Assembly (NCBI RefSeq): GCF_013403875.1
Contig: NZ_JACBNX010000020.1
Location: 1-64,000, forward strand
Source of the DNA: Burkholderia guangdongensis
GTDB taxonomy: Bacteria; Pseudomonadota; Gammaproteobacteria; Burkholderiales; Burkholderiaceae
Length of the DNA stretch: 64,000 nt
Direction of reading: 5' to 3'
Shown: positions 1 to 7,239 of the stretch, one piece after another
Layout of the letters: each line of letters starts with the position of its first letter
Position numbering within the stretch: the first letter of the stretch is position 1
Notes under the pieces: generated by a model
Told to the model about the DNA's origin: nothing
The model's input: the letters and a program-made list of their open reading frames with translations, nothing else
Database searches by the model: none
Translations under genes and position numbers: made by a program

Positions 1-1734
1 AACACGGCTCAAGGTGCAGTGAACGGTGTCGTCGGCACGGTGGGTGGCAACAACCCGACGGGCACGCTGAACGGTGTCCTGAACACGGTGACGGGTTCCC
101 TCGGTGGCAATGGCCCGACGGGCGCGCTGAACGGTGTCGTGGGCACGGTGACGGGCGCATTGGGCGGCAACAGCCCGACGGGCGCACTGAACGGTGTCGT
201 GAACACGGCTCAAGGTGCAGTGAACGGTGTCGTCGGCACGGTGGGCGGTAACAACCCGACCGGCGCGCTGAACGGTGTCGTGGGCACGGTGACGGGCGCA
301 CTGGGCGGCAACAGCCCGACGGGCGCACTGAACGGTGTCCTGAACACGGTGACGGGTTCCCTCGGCGGCAATGGCCCGACGGGCGCGCTGAATGGTGTCC
401 TGAACACGGTGACGGGTTCCCTTGGCAGCAATGGTCCGACGGGCGCGCTGAACGGTGTCGTGAACACGGTGACCGGCTCTCTCGGCGGCAACGGCCCGAC
501 GGGTACGCTGAACGGTGTCGTCAACACGGCTCAAGGTGCAGTGAACGGTGTCGTCGGCACGGTGGGCGGCAGCAACCCGACGGGTGCGCTGAATGGTGTC
601 GTGGGCACGGTGACGGGCGCACTGGGCGGTAACAGCCCGACGGGCGCGCTGAACGGTGTCCTGAACACGGTGACCGGTTCCCTCGGCGGCAATGGCCCGA
701 CGGGCGCACTGAACGGCGTCGTGGGCACGGTGACGGGCGCACTGGGCGGCAACGGTCCGACGGGCGCGCTGAACGGTGTCGTCAACACGGCTCAAGGTGC
801 AGTGAACGGTGTCGTCGGCACGGTAGGCGGGAACAACCCGACGGGCGCGCTGAACGGTGTCGTGAACACGGTGACCGGCACGCTGGGTGGTAGCAACCCG
901 ACGGGTACGCTGAATGGTGTCCTGAACACGGTGACCGGTTCCCTCGGCAGCAATGGTCCGACGGGCGCGTTGAATGGCGTCGTGGGCACGGTGACGGGCG
1001 CACTGGGCGGCAATAGCCCGACGGGCGCACTGAACGGTGTCGTGAACACGGTGACCGGCTCCCTCGGCGGCAACGGCCCGACGGGTGCGCTGAACGGTGT
1101 CGTGAACACGGCTCAAGGTGCAGTGAACGGTGTCGTCGGCACGGTGGGCGGTAACAACCCGACCGGCGCGCTGAACGGTGTCGTGAACACGGTGACCGGC
1201 ACGCTGGGCGGCAACAGCCCGACGGGCGCACTGAACGGTGTCCTGAACACGGTGACGGGTTCCCTCGGCGGCAACAGCCCGACGGGCGCGCTGAATGGCG
1301 TCGTGGGCACGGTGACCGGCACGCTGGGTGGTAGCAACCCGACGGGCGCGCTGAACGGTGTCGTCAACACGGCTCAAGGTGCAGTGAACGGTGTCGTCGG
1401 CACGGTGGGTGGCAACAACCCGACCGGTGCGCTGAACGGTGTCCTGAACACGGTGACCAGTTCCCTCGGTGGCAATGGCCCGACGGGCGCGCTGAATGGT
1501 GTCGTGGGCACGGTGACGGGCACGCTGGGCGGCAACGACCCGACGGGCGCACTGAACGGTGTCGTGAACACGGTGACGGGCTCTCTCGGCGGCAGCAACC
1601 CGACCGGCGCGCTGAACGGCGTCGTGGGCACGGTGACGGGTGCACTGGGCGGCAACAGCCCGACCGGCGCGCTGAACGGTGTCGTGAACACGGTGACCGG
1701 TTCCCTCGGCGGCAGCAATCCGGCGGGCGCACTG
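1..1734 (+). repeat. Coding tandem-repeat array, 60-bp unit with periodic 81-bp variant
   Basis: The basic DNA unit is 60 bp (20 codons). A longer 81-bp variant carrying the AQGAV insertion begins at 1, 202, 523, 784, 1105 and 1366, giving intervals of 201, 321, 261, 321 and 261 bp. Third-position and Asn/Ser/Gly-Asn/Asp swaps (GGNG, GSNG, GGNS, GGSN, GGND) distinguish copies. High identity at DNA level implies recent copy-number change. Confidence 0.93.
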
Positions 1735-2745
1735 GGCGGCGCAGTGAGCACGATCACGGGCACGCTCGGCGGTGTCGGTGGCATCGGCGGTGTCGGCGGT
1801 ATCGGCGGCTCGAACCCGCTGGCACCGGTGCAAGGCGCGGTGACGCAGGTCGTGGACACGCTGGCCGGCACCGGCACGCAGATCACGCCGATCACGAGCA
1901 TCGTCCAGGGTCTGCAGAACGCCGGCGGCAACGCGGTCGGCGTGCTGCAGGGTTCGCTGGGCTCGGTGACGGGCGCACTCGGCGGCATCGGCGGCTCGAA
2001 CGCGCTCGCTCCGGTCCAGGGCGTCGTGAATCAGGTCGTGAACACGGTGACCAGCAGCAACCCGACGGGTGCACTGGGCAGCGCAGTCGGCTCGGTGACG
2101 GGCGCACTGAGCGGCATCGGCGGCGCAAATCCGCTGGCGCCGGTCCAGGGCGTCGTGAACTCGATCACCGGCGCGCTGGGCGGCGCCGGCAGCTCGAGCC
2201 CGCTGGCGCCGGTCCAGGGCGTCGTGAACTCGATTACCGGTTCGCTCGGCGGTGTCGGCGGCGTGAATCCGGTGGGTCCGGTTCAGGGCGTGGTGGGCAC
2301 GGTCACCGGTGCGCTGGGCGGCATCGGCGGCGCGCTGACGCAGACGGTCGGCGCGCTGACGGGTGGGCTGACGGGTGGGCTGACCGGCGGCGCCGGGACG
2401 CTCGGCCAGGTCGGCGGCACGCTCACGGGCGCGGCAGGCTCGGTGGCGGGCGCGGGCGGCGGTCTGCTCGGTGCCGGCGCCGGTGCGGCGAACGGCGTAA
2501 CGAGCGGCGTAACGAGCGGTGTAGCGGGCGGTACGATCGGCACGATCGGCGCGGCCAACTCGGTCGTCACGAACGGCGCCGGTGCGACGAGCACGGTCGT
2601 GAACTCGGTCGGCAACGCGGCTGGGGCAGCGGTCGGCTCGGTCCCGGCTCTGACGGTGACGACGAGTCACCAGAGCGGTGCGGGCACGAACCCGCTGTCG
2701 CCGGTGTCGGGCCTGCTCTCGACGTTGACGAACGTGCTGAAGTAA
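1..2745 (+). CDS. Large Gly/Val/Asn/Thr-rich repeat protein (5' end outside window)
   Basis: The reading frame is open from base 1, so the gene starts upstream; the GTG at 19 is only an internal codon. About 915 residues are visible. Residues up to roughly 575 are near-identical 20-residue units of the type NGVVNTVTGSLGGNGPTGAL, interrupted by 27-residue units containing NTAQGAVNGVVGTVGG. After that come longer, looser units (SNPLAPVQGVVN plus SITGALGG) and a Gly/Ala-rich tail ending in LSTLTNVLK. There are no Cys or aromatic residues in the array and no catalytic motif. Such composition suggests a secreted or surface-exposed fibrous protein, but the signal region is not in view and I do not recognise a named family. 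The low-complexity composition also keeps antisense frames open; those are artefacts. Confidence 0.85.
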   Translation, partial: NTAQGAVNGVVGTVGGNNPTGTLNGVLNTVTGSLGGNGPTGALNGVVGTVTGALGGNSPTGALNGVVNTAQGAVNGVVGTVGGNNPTGALNGVVGTVTGALGGNSPTGALNGVLNTVTGSLGGNGPTGALNGVLNTVTGSLGSNGPTGALNGVVNTVTGSLGGNGPTGTLNGVVNTAQGAVNGVVGTVGGSNPTGALNGVVGTVTGALGGNSPTGALNGVLNTVTGSLGGNGPTGALNGVVGTVTGALGGNGPTGALNGVVNTAQGAVNGVVGTVGGNNPTGALNGVVNTVTGTLGGSNPTGTLNGVLNTVTGSLGSNGPTGALNGVVGTVTGALGGNSPTGALNGVVNTVTGSLGGNGPTGALNGVVNTAQGAVNGVVGTVGGNNPTGALNGVVNTVTGTLGGNSPTGALNGVLNTVTGSLGGNSPTGALNGVVGTVTGTLGGSNPTGALNGVVNTAQGAVNGVVGTVGGNNPTGALNGVLNTVTSSLGGNGPTGALNGVVGTVTGTLGGNDPTGALNGVVNTVTGSLGGSNPTGALNGVVGTVTGALGGNSPTGALNGVVNTVTGSLGGSNPAGALGGAVSTITGTLGGVGGIGGVGGIGGSNPLAPVQGAVTQVVDTLAGTGTQITPITSIVQGLQNAGGNAVGVLQGSLGSVTGALGGIGGSNALAPVQGVVNQVVNTVTSSNPTGALGSAVGSVTGALSGIGGANPLAPVQGVVNSITGALGGAGSSSPLAPVQGVVNSITGSLGGVGGVNPVGPVQGVVGTVTGALGGIGGALTQTVGALTGGLTGGLTGGAGTLGQVGGTLTGAAGSVAGAGGGLLGAGAGAANGVTSGVTSGVAGGTIGTIGAANSVVTNGAGATSTVVNSVGNAAGAAVGSVPALTVTTSHQSGAGTNPLSPVSGLLSTLTNVLK

Positions 2746-2762
2746 AACGCGCGACACGCTCC

Positions 2763-2788
2763 GACCGGCGGGCAGCAGCCCGCCGGTC
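2763..2788 (+). terminator. GC hairpin after repeat-protein gene
   Basis: A perfect 10-bp stem (GACCGGCGGG / CCCGCCGGTC) with a 6-nt loop starts 18 bp after the stop codon. No T-run follows, so on its own it may protect the 3' end rather than terminate; the true terminator follows at 2801. Confidence 0.5.
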
Positions 2789-2800
2789 CAGCGATCTGGC

Positions 2801-2832
2801 GGCACGACACTCCGGTGTCGTGCCGTTTTTTC
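2801..2832 (+). terminator. Rho-independent terminator
   Basis: Perfect 10-bp stem GGCACGACAC / GTGTCGTGCC with a TCCG tetraloop, followed directly by GTTTTTTC. It separates the repeat-protein gene from the sigma-factor operon. Confidence 0.93.
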
Positions 2833-2941
2833 TGTGATTCGCCGCGGACGATCGAACGTCCGCGCGCACCGTCGGCGCTCGCGTGCGCCGGAACCGAGTC
2901 CCGACATCCCCGAGCCGAATCCGGCCGGTTTCAAAGACAGT

Positions 2942-2967
2942 GGAATAACCGTCCCCGTCCGTCCGTT
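2942..2967 (+). promoter_or_regulatory. Candidate ECF-type promoter
   Basis: GGAATAA at 2942-2948 and CGTT at 2964-2967 are 15 bp apart. This resembles the GGAA(T/C) -35 and CGTT/GTCT -10 elements used by many ECF sigma factors. It lies about 95 bp upstream of the first translated ORF of the sigma operon, so it may be an autoregulated promoter. Pattern match only. Confidence 0.4.
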
Positions 2968-3062
2968 TATCTACCGAGTTCCGTCGCGCCCGCGCGGCGG
3001 GATAATGGCCGACGGAGGCGTCGATCGTCCCGTCGCGCCATGTTGCAAAGGGGGACGGAGAG

Positions 3063-3098
3063 ATGAAACCGATGCCGCACGTCGCCGCGCCGGCATGA
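3063..3098 (+). CDS. Possible 11-residue leader peptide coupled to the sigma gene
   Basis: ATG at 3063 is preceded by a GGGGACGGAGAG stretch that is a good ribosome-binding site. The ORF encodes MKPMPHVAAPA and its TGA (3096-3098) overlaps the sigma-factor ATG (3095-3097) as ATGA. The sigma ATG itself has no good Shine-Dalgarno sequence of its own, so coupled translation is plausible. It is too short to judge by coding statistics. Confidence 0.4.
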   Translation: MKPMPHVAAPA

Positions 3099-3631
3099 GC
3101 TACGAATCCGACCTGCTGGTCTGGCTGCCGCACCTGACGCGGTATGCCCGCGCGCTGACCGGGGATCCGGCCTGGGCGGACGATCTCGTGCAGGACACGG
3201 TCGAGCGCGCGCTGAACAAGCCTCCGCCGCGCGCGGACGGCAATCTGCGCGCGTGGCTGCTGACGCTGCTGCGCCATCGCTTCATCGACCAGTTGCGCGC
3301 GCGGCACGAGTTCGCGGTCGACGACGCGGTCGCGCCGTGGCAGACGATGCCCGCGCCGGCCGGCGAGATCAGCGGGCTGCTGCTGCGCGACGTCGAGCGC
3401 GCGCTGTACCGGCTGCCGGTCGAGCAGCGCGAGGTGCTGCTGCTCGTCGCGCTCGAGGGGCTGACTTACCAGGAGGCCGCACAGGTGCTCGCGGTGCCGC
3501 CCGGCACCGTGATGTCGCGGCTCGCACGGGCGCGCGAGCACATGCGCGCGCAACTATCCGACGAGCGGAACGAGCGGGGGGCCACGCGCGGCGCCGCGTT
3601 AAGGGTGATCGGGGTGATCGGAAAACCATGA
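3095..3631 (+). CDS. ECF-type RNA polymerase sigma factor
   Basis: The product has 178 residues with two sigma domains. Region 2 covers about residues 8-68, including the DDLVQDTVERAL core-binding helix and the LRAWLLTLLRHRFIDQLR promoter-melting segment. Region 4 covers about 108-160, with YRLPVEQREVLLLVALEGL and the helix-turn-helix TYQEAAQVLAVPPGTVMSRL. Domains 1 and 3 are absent, as in the ECF family. The start MSYESD is chosen because family homology begins there and it overlaps the leader ORF; the frame runs open upstream to 2834 but that part lacks sigma homology. It overlaps the anti-sigma gene by ATGA at 3628-3631. The stimulus is not evident; the downstream cupredoxin hints at envelope redox or metal stress (inference). 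Confidence 0.93.
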   Translation: MSYESDLLVWLPHLTRYARALTGDPAWADDLVQDTVERALNKPPPRADGNLRAWLLTLLRHRFIDQLRARHEFAVDDAVAPWQTMPAPAGEISGLLLRDVERALYRLPVEQREVLLLVALEGLTYQEAAQVLAVPPGTVMSRLARAREHMRAQLSDERNERGATRGAALRVIGVIGKP

Positions 3632-4410
3632 GCGACGATCCGCACAAGCCTTCGAACGAGCCGGACGCCGATGCGGCCGCGCAACTGCTGTCCGCGCTGC
3701 TCGACGACGAGCTGTCGGCGCCGGCGCGGCGCGAGCTGCTCGCGCGCGTGCAGACCCATCCGGACGACGCCGCGCGTCTCGCGCACTACCGCGCGCAGCG
3801 CGCGGCGCTGCACGCGCTGTTCCCGCTGCCCGACGCGGCGCCGGCGCTGTTCGTGCAGCGGCGCGCGTCGTGGCGGCGCAGCGCCGCGTTCGGCGTCGGC
3901 GGGCTCGCGGCGGGGCTGCTGCTCGGCATCGCGCTGTACGCCGGGCTCGGCGCGTTCACGCGGCAGCCGGACTTCGCGGCGCGCGCGGACGTCGCATACT
4001 CGGTCTACGCGCCCGAGCGCCGGCATCCGGTCGAACTCGACGCGGCCGAGCCCGCGCGGCTGACCGCGTGGCTGTCGGAGCGGATCGGGCGGCCGGTGCG
4101 CGCGCCGTCGCTCGACGAATACGGCTACGCGCTGATCGGCGGCCGGCTGCTGCCCGGCCGATCGGGCCCGGCCGCGCAGCTGATGTACCAGCGCGCGGGC
4201 GGCGAACGCGTGACGCTGTACGTGAGCGCGTTCGCAGGCGGCACCGCGGCGCCGCGCGTGCTGCGCGCGGCCGGCCGAAGCACGTTCTACTGGGCCGTCC
4301 ACGGAACCGGCTACGCGCTGTCCGGCAGCGACGCCGAGGCGCGTCTCGCCGAGATCGCGACGGACGTGTGCGGCGAGCTCGGCGGCCCGGTCGGCGCCTG
4401 GAGCGGATGA
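3628..4410 (+). CDS. Membrane-anchored anti-sigma factor (RseA/ChrR-like position)
   Basis: The product has 260 residues. The N-terminal cytoplasmic part (1-80) has the LLSALLDDELSAPARRELLARVQTHPDD pattern typical of zinc-less anti-sigma domains. One transmembrane helix follows at about 86-109 (FGVGGLAAGLLLGIALYAGL), then a periplasmic domain of about 150 residues. It starts by ATGA overlap with the sigma gene, which is the usual sigma/anti-sigma arrangement and ensures matched synthesis. The periplasmic domain is presumably the sensor; I see no protease-site signature I would trust. Downstream coupling continues toward the cupredoxin gene. Confidence 0.85.
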   Translation: MSDDPHKPSNEPDADAAAQLLSALLDDELSAPARRELLARVQTHPDDAARLAHYRAQRAALHALFPLPDAAPALFVQRRASWRRSAAFGVGGLAAGLLLGIALYAGLGAFTRQPDFAARADVAYSVYAPERRHPVELDAAEPARLTAWLSERIGRPVRAPSLDEYGYALIGGRLLPGRSGPAAQLMYQRAGGERVTLYVSAFAGGTAAPRVLRAAGRSTFYWAVHGTGYALSGSDAEARLAEIATDVCGELGGPVGAWSG

Positions 4411-4466
4411 CGCGCATTCGCAATGCTGCACACACCGCGCGCATCGCGCGAAACGAGGAGGACGCG

Positions 4467-4913
4467 ATGTCGACGATGTCGATGACGACCCGGATCCTGA
4501 CCGCCGCCTGCGCGGCGGCGGCGTCGCTCGCGCTGGCCGCGAGCGTTCCGTTGCCGGCGCACGCCGACGAAGCCGTCTATCGCGCGGCGGTTGACGCCGA
4601 CGGCGTGCAGCGCGTCGCGATCGTCGGCGGCAGCTACTTCTTCCGCCCGAAGCACGTGATCGTCAAAGCGAACGTGCCGGTCGAGCTGACCGTCACGCAG
4701 GAGCCGGGGATGATCCCGCACAGCTTCGAGATCAACGCGCCGCAGGCGGGCATCGCGGTGCACACCGAGCTGAGCACGACGCCGCGCACGCTACGCTTCA
4801 CGCCGACCGAGCCCGGCCGGTTCGCCTACTATTGCACGCATCGGCTGCTGTTCTTCAAGAGCCATCGCGAGCGCGGGATGGAAGGCGTGCTGGAGGTCGA
4901 GGCGTCGCCATGA
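4467..4913 (+). CDS. Secreted cupredoxin-domain protein
   Basis: The product has 148 residues. A signal peptide spans 1-33 (TTRILTAACAAAASLALAA, ending AHA). The cupredoxin fold follows, with candidate type-1 copper ligands His85 (MIPHSFEI), Cys123 and His125/His133 (YYCTHRLLFFKSH) and Met138 (RGMEG). The spacing resembles plastocyanin/CopM-like proteins. ATG 4467 is preferred because GAGGAGG lies 5-10 bp upstream and a clean signal peptide results. An in-frame ATG at 4407 overlapping the anti-sigma stop would add 20 residues that spoil the signal. Likely a periplasmic electron carrier or copper/metal-binding protein of the ECF regulon. Confidence 0.85.
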   Translation: MSTMSMTTRILTAACAAAASLALAASVPLPAHADEAVYRAAVDADGVQRVAIVGGSYFFRPKHVIVKANVPVELTVTQEPGMIPHSFEINAPQAGIAVHTELSTTPRTLRFTPTEPGRFAYYCTHRLLFFKSHRERGMEGVLEVEASP

Positions 4914-5566
4914 GCGCCGTGCCCACCGTGCTCACTGTGCTCACTGTGCATGTGGCCGCCACGTTGATGGGAGCGGGGATGACCGATCCAGTGAGCGCCG
5001 CGCAGGCGAGCTTCGAGCGCGCGACGTCGTATCGCGCGACGATCCGCTCGACGCCGTCGCACGGCGAGCCGACCGAGTTTCGCTATGCGTACCGGAAGCC
5101 CGGCTACGTGCGGATGGATTTCGTGACGCCGCATCGCGGCGCGGTGCTCGTCTACGACCCGGCGAGCCGCAAGGTGCGGCTGCGACCGTTCGGCGCGCAC
5201 CTGCCGCCGGCGCTGTCGCTGTCGCCGGCGAACCGGCTCGTGCGCGACGCGAGCGGCCATCGCGTCGACGAATCCGACGTCGGGCAGCTCCTGCGCAACG
5301 TCCACGCGCTGCAGCGGCGCGGCACGACCGACGACGCGGGCGAGGAGACCGTCGACGGCCGCGCGGCCGTGCACGTCACGGTGACGGGCGCGCCCGGCGA
5401 GCAGGTCGCGGGCGTGCATCGCTACGCGCTGTGGCTCGACGCGCGCGACGGTTTTCCACGCAAGGTCGTCAGCTACGCGGACGGCGGCGATACGCCGCTC
5501 GAAACGGTGACGCTCGACGACGTCGAGATCGACGTCGCGTTTCCGGACCATTTCTTCGAACCGTGA
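4910..5566 (+). CDS. LolA-like / DUF1571-type envelope protein
   Basis: The product has 218 residues starting at ATG 4910, which overlaps the cupredoxin TGA. A hydrophobic N-terminus (VPTVLTVLTVHVAATLMGAG) is a weak signal sequence. The body has the half-barrel pattern of outer-membrane-lipoprotein-carrier folds: FERATSYRATIRS, RKPGYVRMDF, GAVLVYDPASRKVRLRPFG, and a C-terminal GFPRKVVSYADGG. The fold assignment is from pattern memory, not alignment. Its place in the ECF operon suggests an envelope-repair or lipid-handling role (inference). Confidence 0.6.
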   Translation: MSAVPTVLTVLTVHVAATLMGAGMTDPVSAAQASFERATSYRATIRSTPSHGEPTEFRYAYRKPGYVRMDFVTPHRGAVLVYDPASRKVRLRPFGAHLPPALSLSPANRLVRDASGHRVDESDVGQLLRNVHALQRRGTTDDAGEETVDGRAAVHVTVTGAPGEQVAGVHRYALWLDARDGFPRKVVSYADGGDTPLETVTLDDVEIDVAFPDHFFEP

Positions 5567-5580
5567 CGCGGAGCAGCCCG

Positions 5581-6096
5581 ATGGCCGAGTACCGGTTTTC
5601 GACGACGTGGCGGATCGACGCGCCGGTGCGCTCGGTCTGGGACGCGATCTATCAGGCCGACGCGTGGCCGGACTGGTGGAAGAGCGCGCAGCGCACGGTC
5701 GAGATCGAGCCCGGCGACGCGCACGGCGTCGGCGCGCTGCACCGCTATACGTGGAAGGGCGCGCTGCCGTACCGGCTGACGTTCGACATGCGCGTCGTGC
5801 GCGTCGAGCCGCTGCGCGCGCTCGAGGGCCGCGCGAGCGGCGCGGTCGAAGGCGACGGCCGGTGGCTCTTCGCCGGCGACGACGATCGCACGGTCGTCCG
5901 CTACGACTGGCACATCCGCACGCATGTGCGCTGGATGAACTGGCTCGAGCCGCTCGCGCGGCCGCTGTTCGAATGGAACCACGATGTCGTGATGCGCGAC
6001 GGCGCGCGCGGGCTCGCGCGGCGGCTCGGCGCGCAGGTCGAGGCGGACGGGCGCAGGTTCGCGCCGGTCGAGGACGACGGCGTCGCGGGGGCGTGA
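5581..6096 (+). CDS. SRPBCC (START/polyketide-cyclase-like) family protein
   Basis: The product has 171 residues, opening FSTTWRIDAPVRSVWDAIYQADAWPDWW, the classic beta1-alpha1 start of SRPBCC ligand-binding proteins. Hydrophobic-cavity strands and a long C-terminal helix follow (MRDGARGLARRLGAQVEA). There is no signal peptide, so it is cytoplasmic. GGAG lies about 7 bp upstream. Last gene of the ECF operon, 14 bp after its neighbour. The ligand is unknown. Confidence 0.8.
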   Translation: MAEYRFSTTWRIDAPVRSVWDAIYQADAWPDWWKSAQRTVEIEPGDAHGVGALHRYTWKGALPYRLTFDMRVVRVEPLRALEGRASGAVEGDGRWLFAGDDDRTVVRYDWHIRTHVRWMNWLEPLARPLFEWNHDVVMRDGARGLARRLGAQVEADGRRFAPVEDDGVAGA

Positions 6097-6124
6097 CGCG
6101 TGCTTTGGGGGCGATCGAAAGAGC

Positions 6125-6146
6125 GTGGCGGCCGAGCGGCCGCCAC
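6125..6146. terminator. Hairpin between convergent operons
   Basis: Perfect 9-bp stem GTGGCGGCC / GGCCGCCAC with a 4-nt loop, lying between the convergent SRPBCC and fbpC genes. On the minus strand the stem is followed by GCTCTTTC, a weak U-tract, so it may serve mainly the iron operon. Confidence 0.55.
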
Positions 6147-6161
6147 GACGCTGGCGCGCCG

Positions 6162-7202
6162 CTACCGCGCGTACGCCATCGCCGCGCCGTCGACGTGCAG
6201 CGTCACGCGCTCGCCGACCGCCGGGCAGCGATGACCGGGCACGCGCGCGCGCACGAGCGCGCCGGACGGGCCGATGAGGCGCGCGAACACGTCCGCGTCC
6301 TGGCCGGCGAATTGCGTCGCCTCGACGTGCGCCGGGTGTCCGCCCGCGCCGCCGGCCGGCGCGACCGCGATCTGCTCGGGGCGCAGCATCACGTCGGCGG
6401 GGCCGTCGGCGAGCGGCGCGGCGAGCGGCAGATCGCCGAGCGCGCACGCGATGCGGCCGCCGCGCACGACGCCGTCGAGCAGCACCGCCTGGCCGACGAA
6501 CGTCGCGACCTCGCGCGTGACCGGCTGCCGGTACACCGCCTGGGGTGCTGCGATCTGCACGATCTGGCCTTCCCACAGCACCGCGACCTCGTTGCCGAGC
6601 GTCATCGCTTCCGGCTGGTCGTGCGTGACGAGCACCGCGGTCGCGCCCGCCGCGTCGAGCGCGGCGGCCACGGCCGTGCGCGTCTCGTGGCGCAGCGACG
6701 TGTCCAGCGACGAGAACGGCTCGTCGAGGATCACGAACGACGGCTCCGGCGCGAGCGCGCGCGCGAGCGCGACGCGCTGCTGCTGGCCGCCGGACAGCTG
6801 CTGCGGCGAGCGGCTCGCGTAAGCGGCCGGCAGCCCGACCATCTCGAGCAGCGTGCCGACCCGATGATGCTTGCGCCGCGCCGCGCGCGGCAGCCCGAAC
6901 GCGATGTTGTCCGCGATCGACAGATGCGGGAACAGCGCGCCCTCCTGCGGCACGTAGCCGATCCGGCGCCGCTCGGGCGCGACGTGCGTGTCCGGCCCCG
7001 CGACGCATTGCCCGTCGATCTCGACGGTGCCCAGTTCCGCGCGCTCGAAGCCGCACACGATGCGCAGCAGCGTGGTCTTGCCGCTGCCGGACGGGCCGAG
7101 CAGCGCGAGCAGCGCGCCGCGCTTGACCGTCAGGTCGATGTCGCGCAGCACCGCGTGCGCGCCGAAGGATTTGGAGAGACCGCGGATCCGAAGTTCGCTC
7201 AT
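6162..7202 (-). CDS. fbpC: Ferric-iron ABC transporter ATP-binding protein FbpC-like
   Basis: The product has 346 residues. Walker A is GPSGSGKT (36-43), the Q-loop lies in VPQEGALFPHLS, the signature is LSGGQ (136-140), Walker B is VILDEP (157-162) and the switch His is in VTHD. A C-terminal TOBE/regulatory region follows (VMLRPEQIAV). The start is MSELRIRG; a longer frame reaches 7322 but falls inside the permease gene. It energises the FbpB permease for Fe3+ import. Last gene of the minus-strand operon, 37 bp after fbpB. Confidence 0.92.
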   Translation of the reverse strand: MSELRIRGLSKSFGAHAVLRDIDLTVKRGALLALLGPSGSGKTTLLRIVCGFERAELGTVEIDGQCVAGPDTHVAPERRRIGYVPQEGALFPHLSIADNIAFGLPRAARRKHHRVGTLLEMVGLPAAYASRSPQQLSGGQQQRVALARALAPEPSFVILDEPFSSLDTSLRHETRTAVAAALDAAGATAVLVTHDQPEAMTLGNEVAVLWEGQIVQIAAPQAVYRQPVTREVATFVGQAVLLDGVVRGGRIACALGDLPLAAPLADGPADVMLRPEQIAVAPAGGAGGHPAHVEATQFAGQDADVFARLIGPSGALVRARVPGHRCPAVGERVTLHVDGAAMAYAR

Positions 7203-7239
7203 GGACGTGCGAGGAAGAAGCCGCCGGACGAAGCGCGCG

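Noticed and set aside
210..1988. Several long antisense frames opposite the repeat protein (TTPFSAPVGPLPP-type repeats)
   Set aside because: They mirror the 60-bp repeat of the sense gene; no ribosome sites and no independent codon bias.
2834..3094. N-terminal extension of the sigma-factor frame
   Set aside because: Arg-rich, no sigma homology, overlaps the candidate promoter; MSYESD start fits the family.
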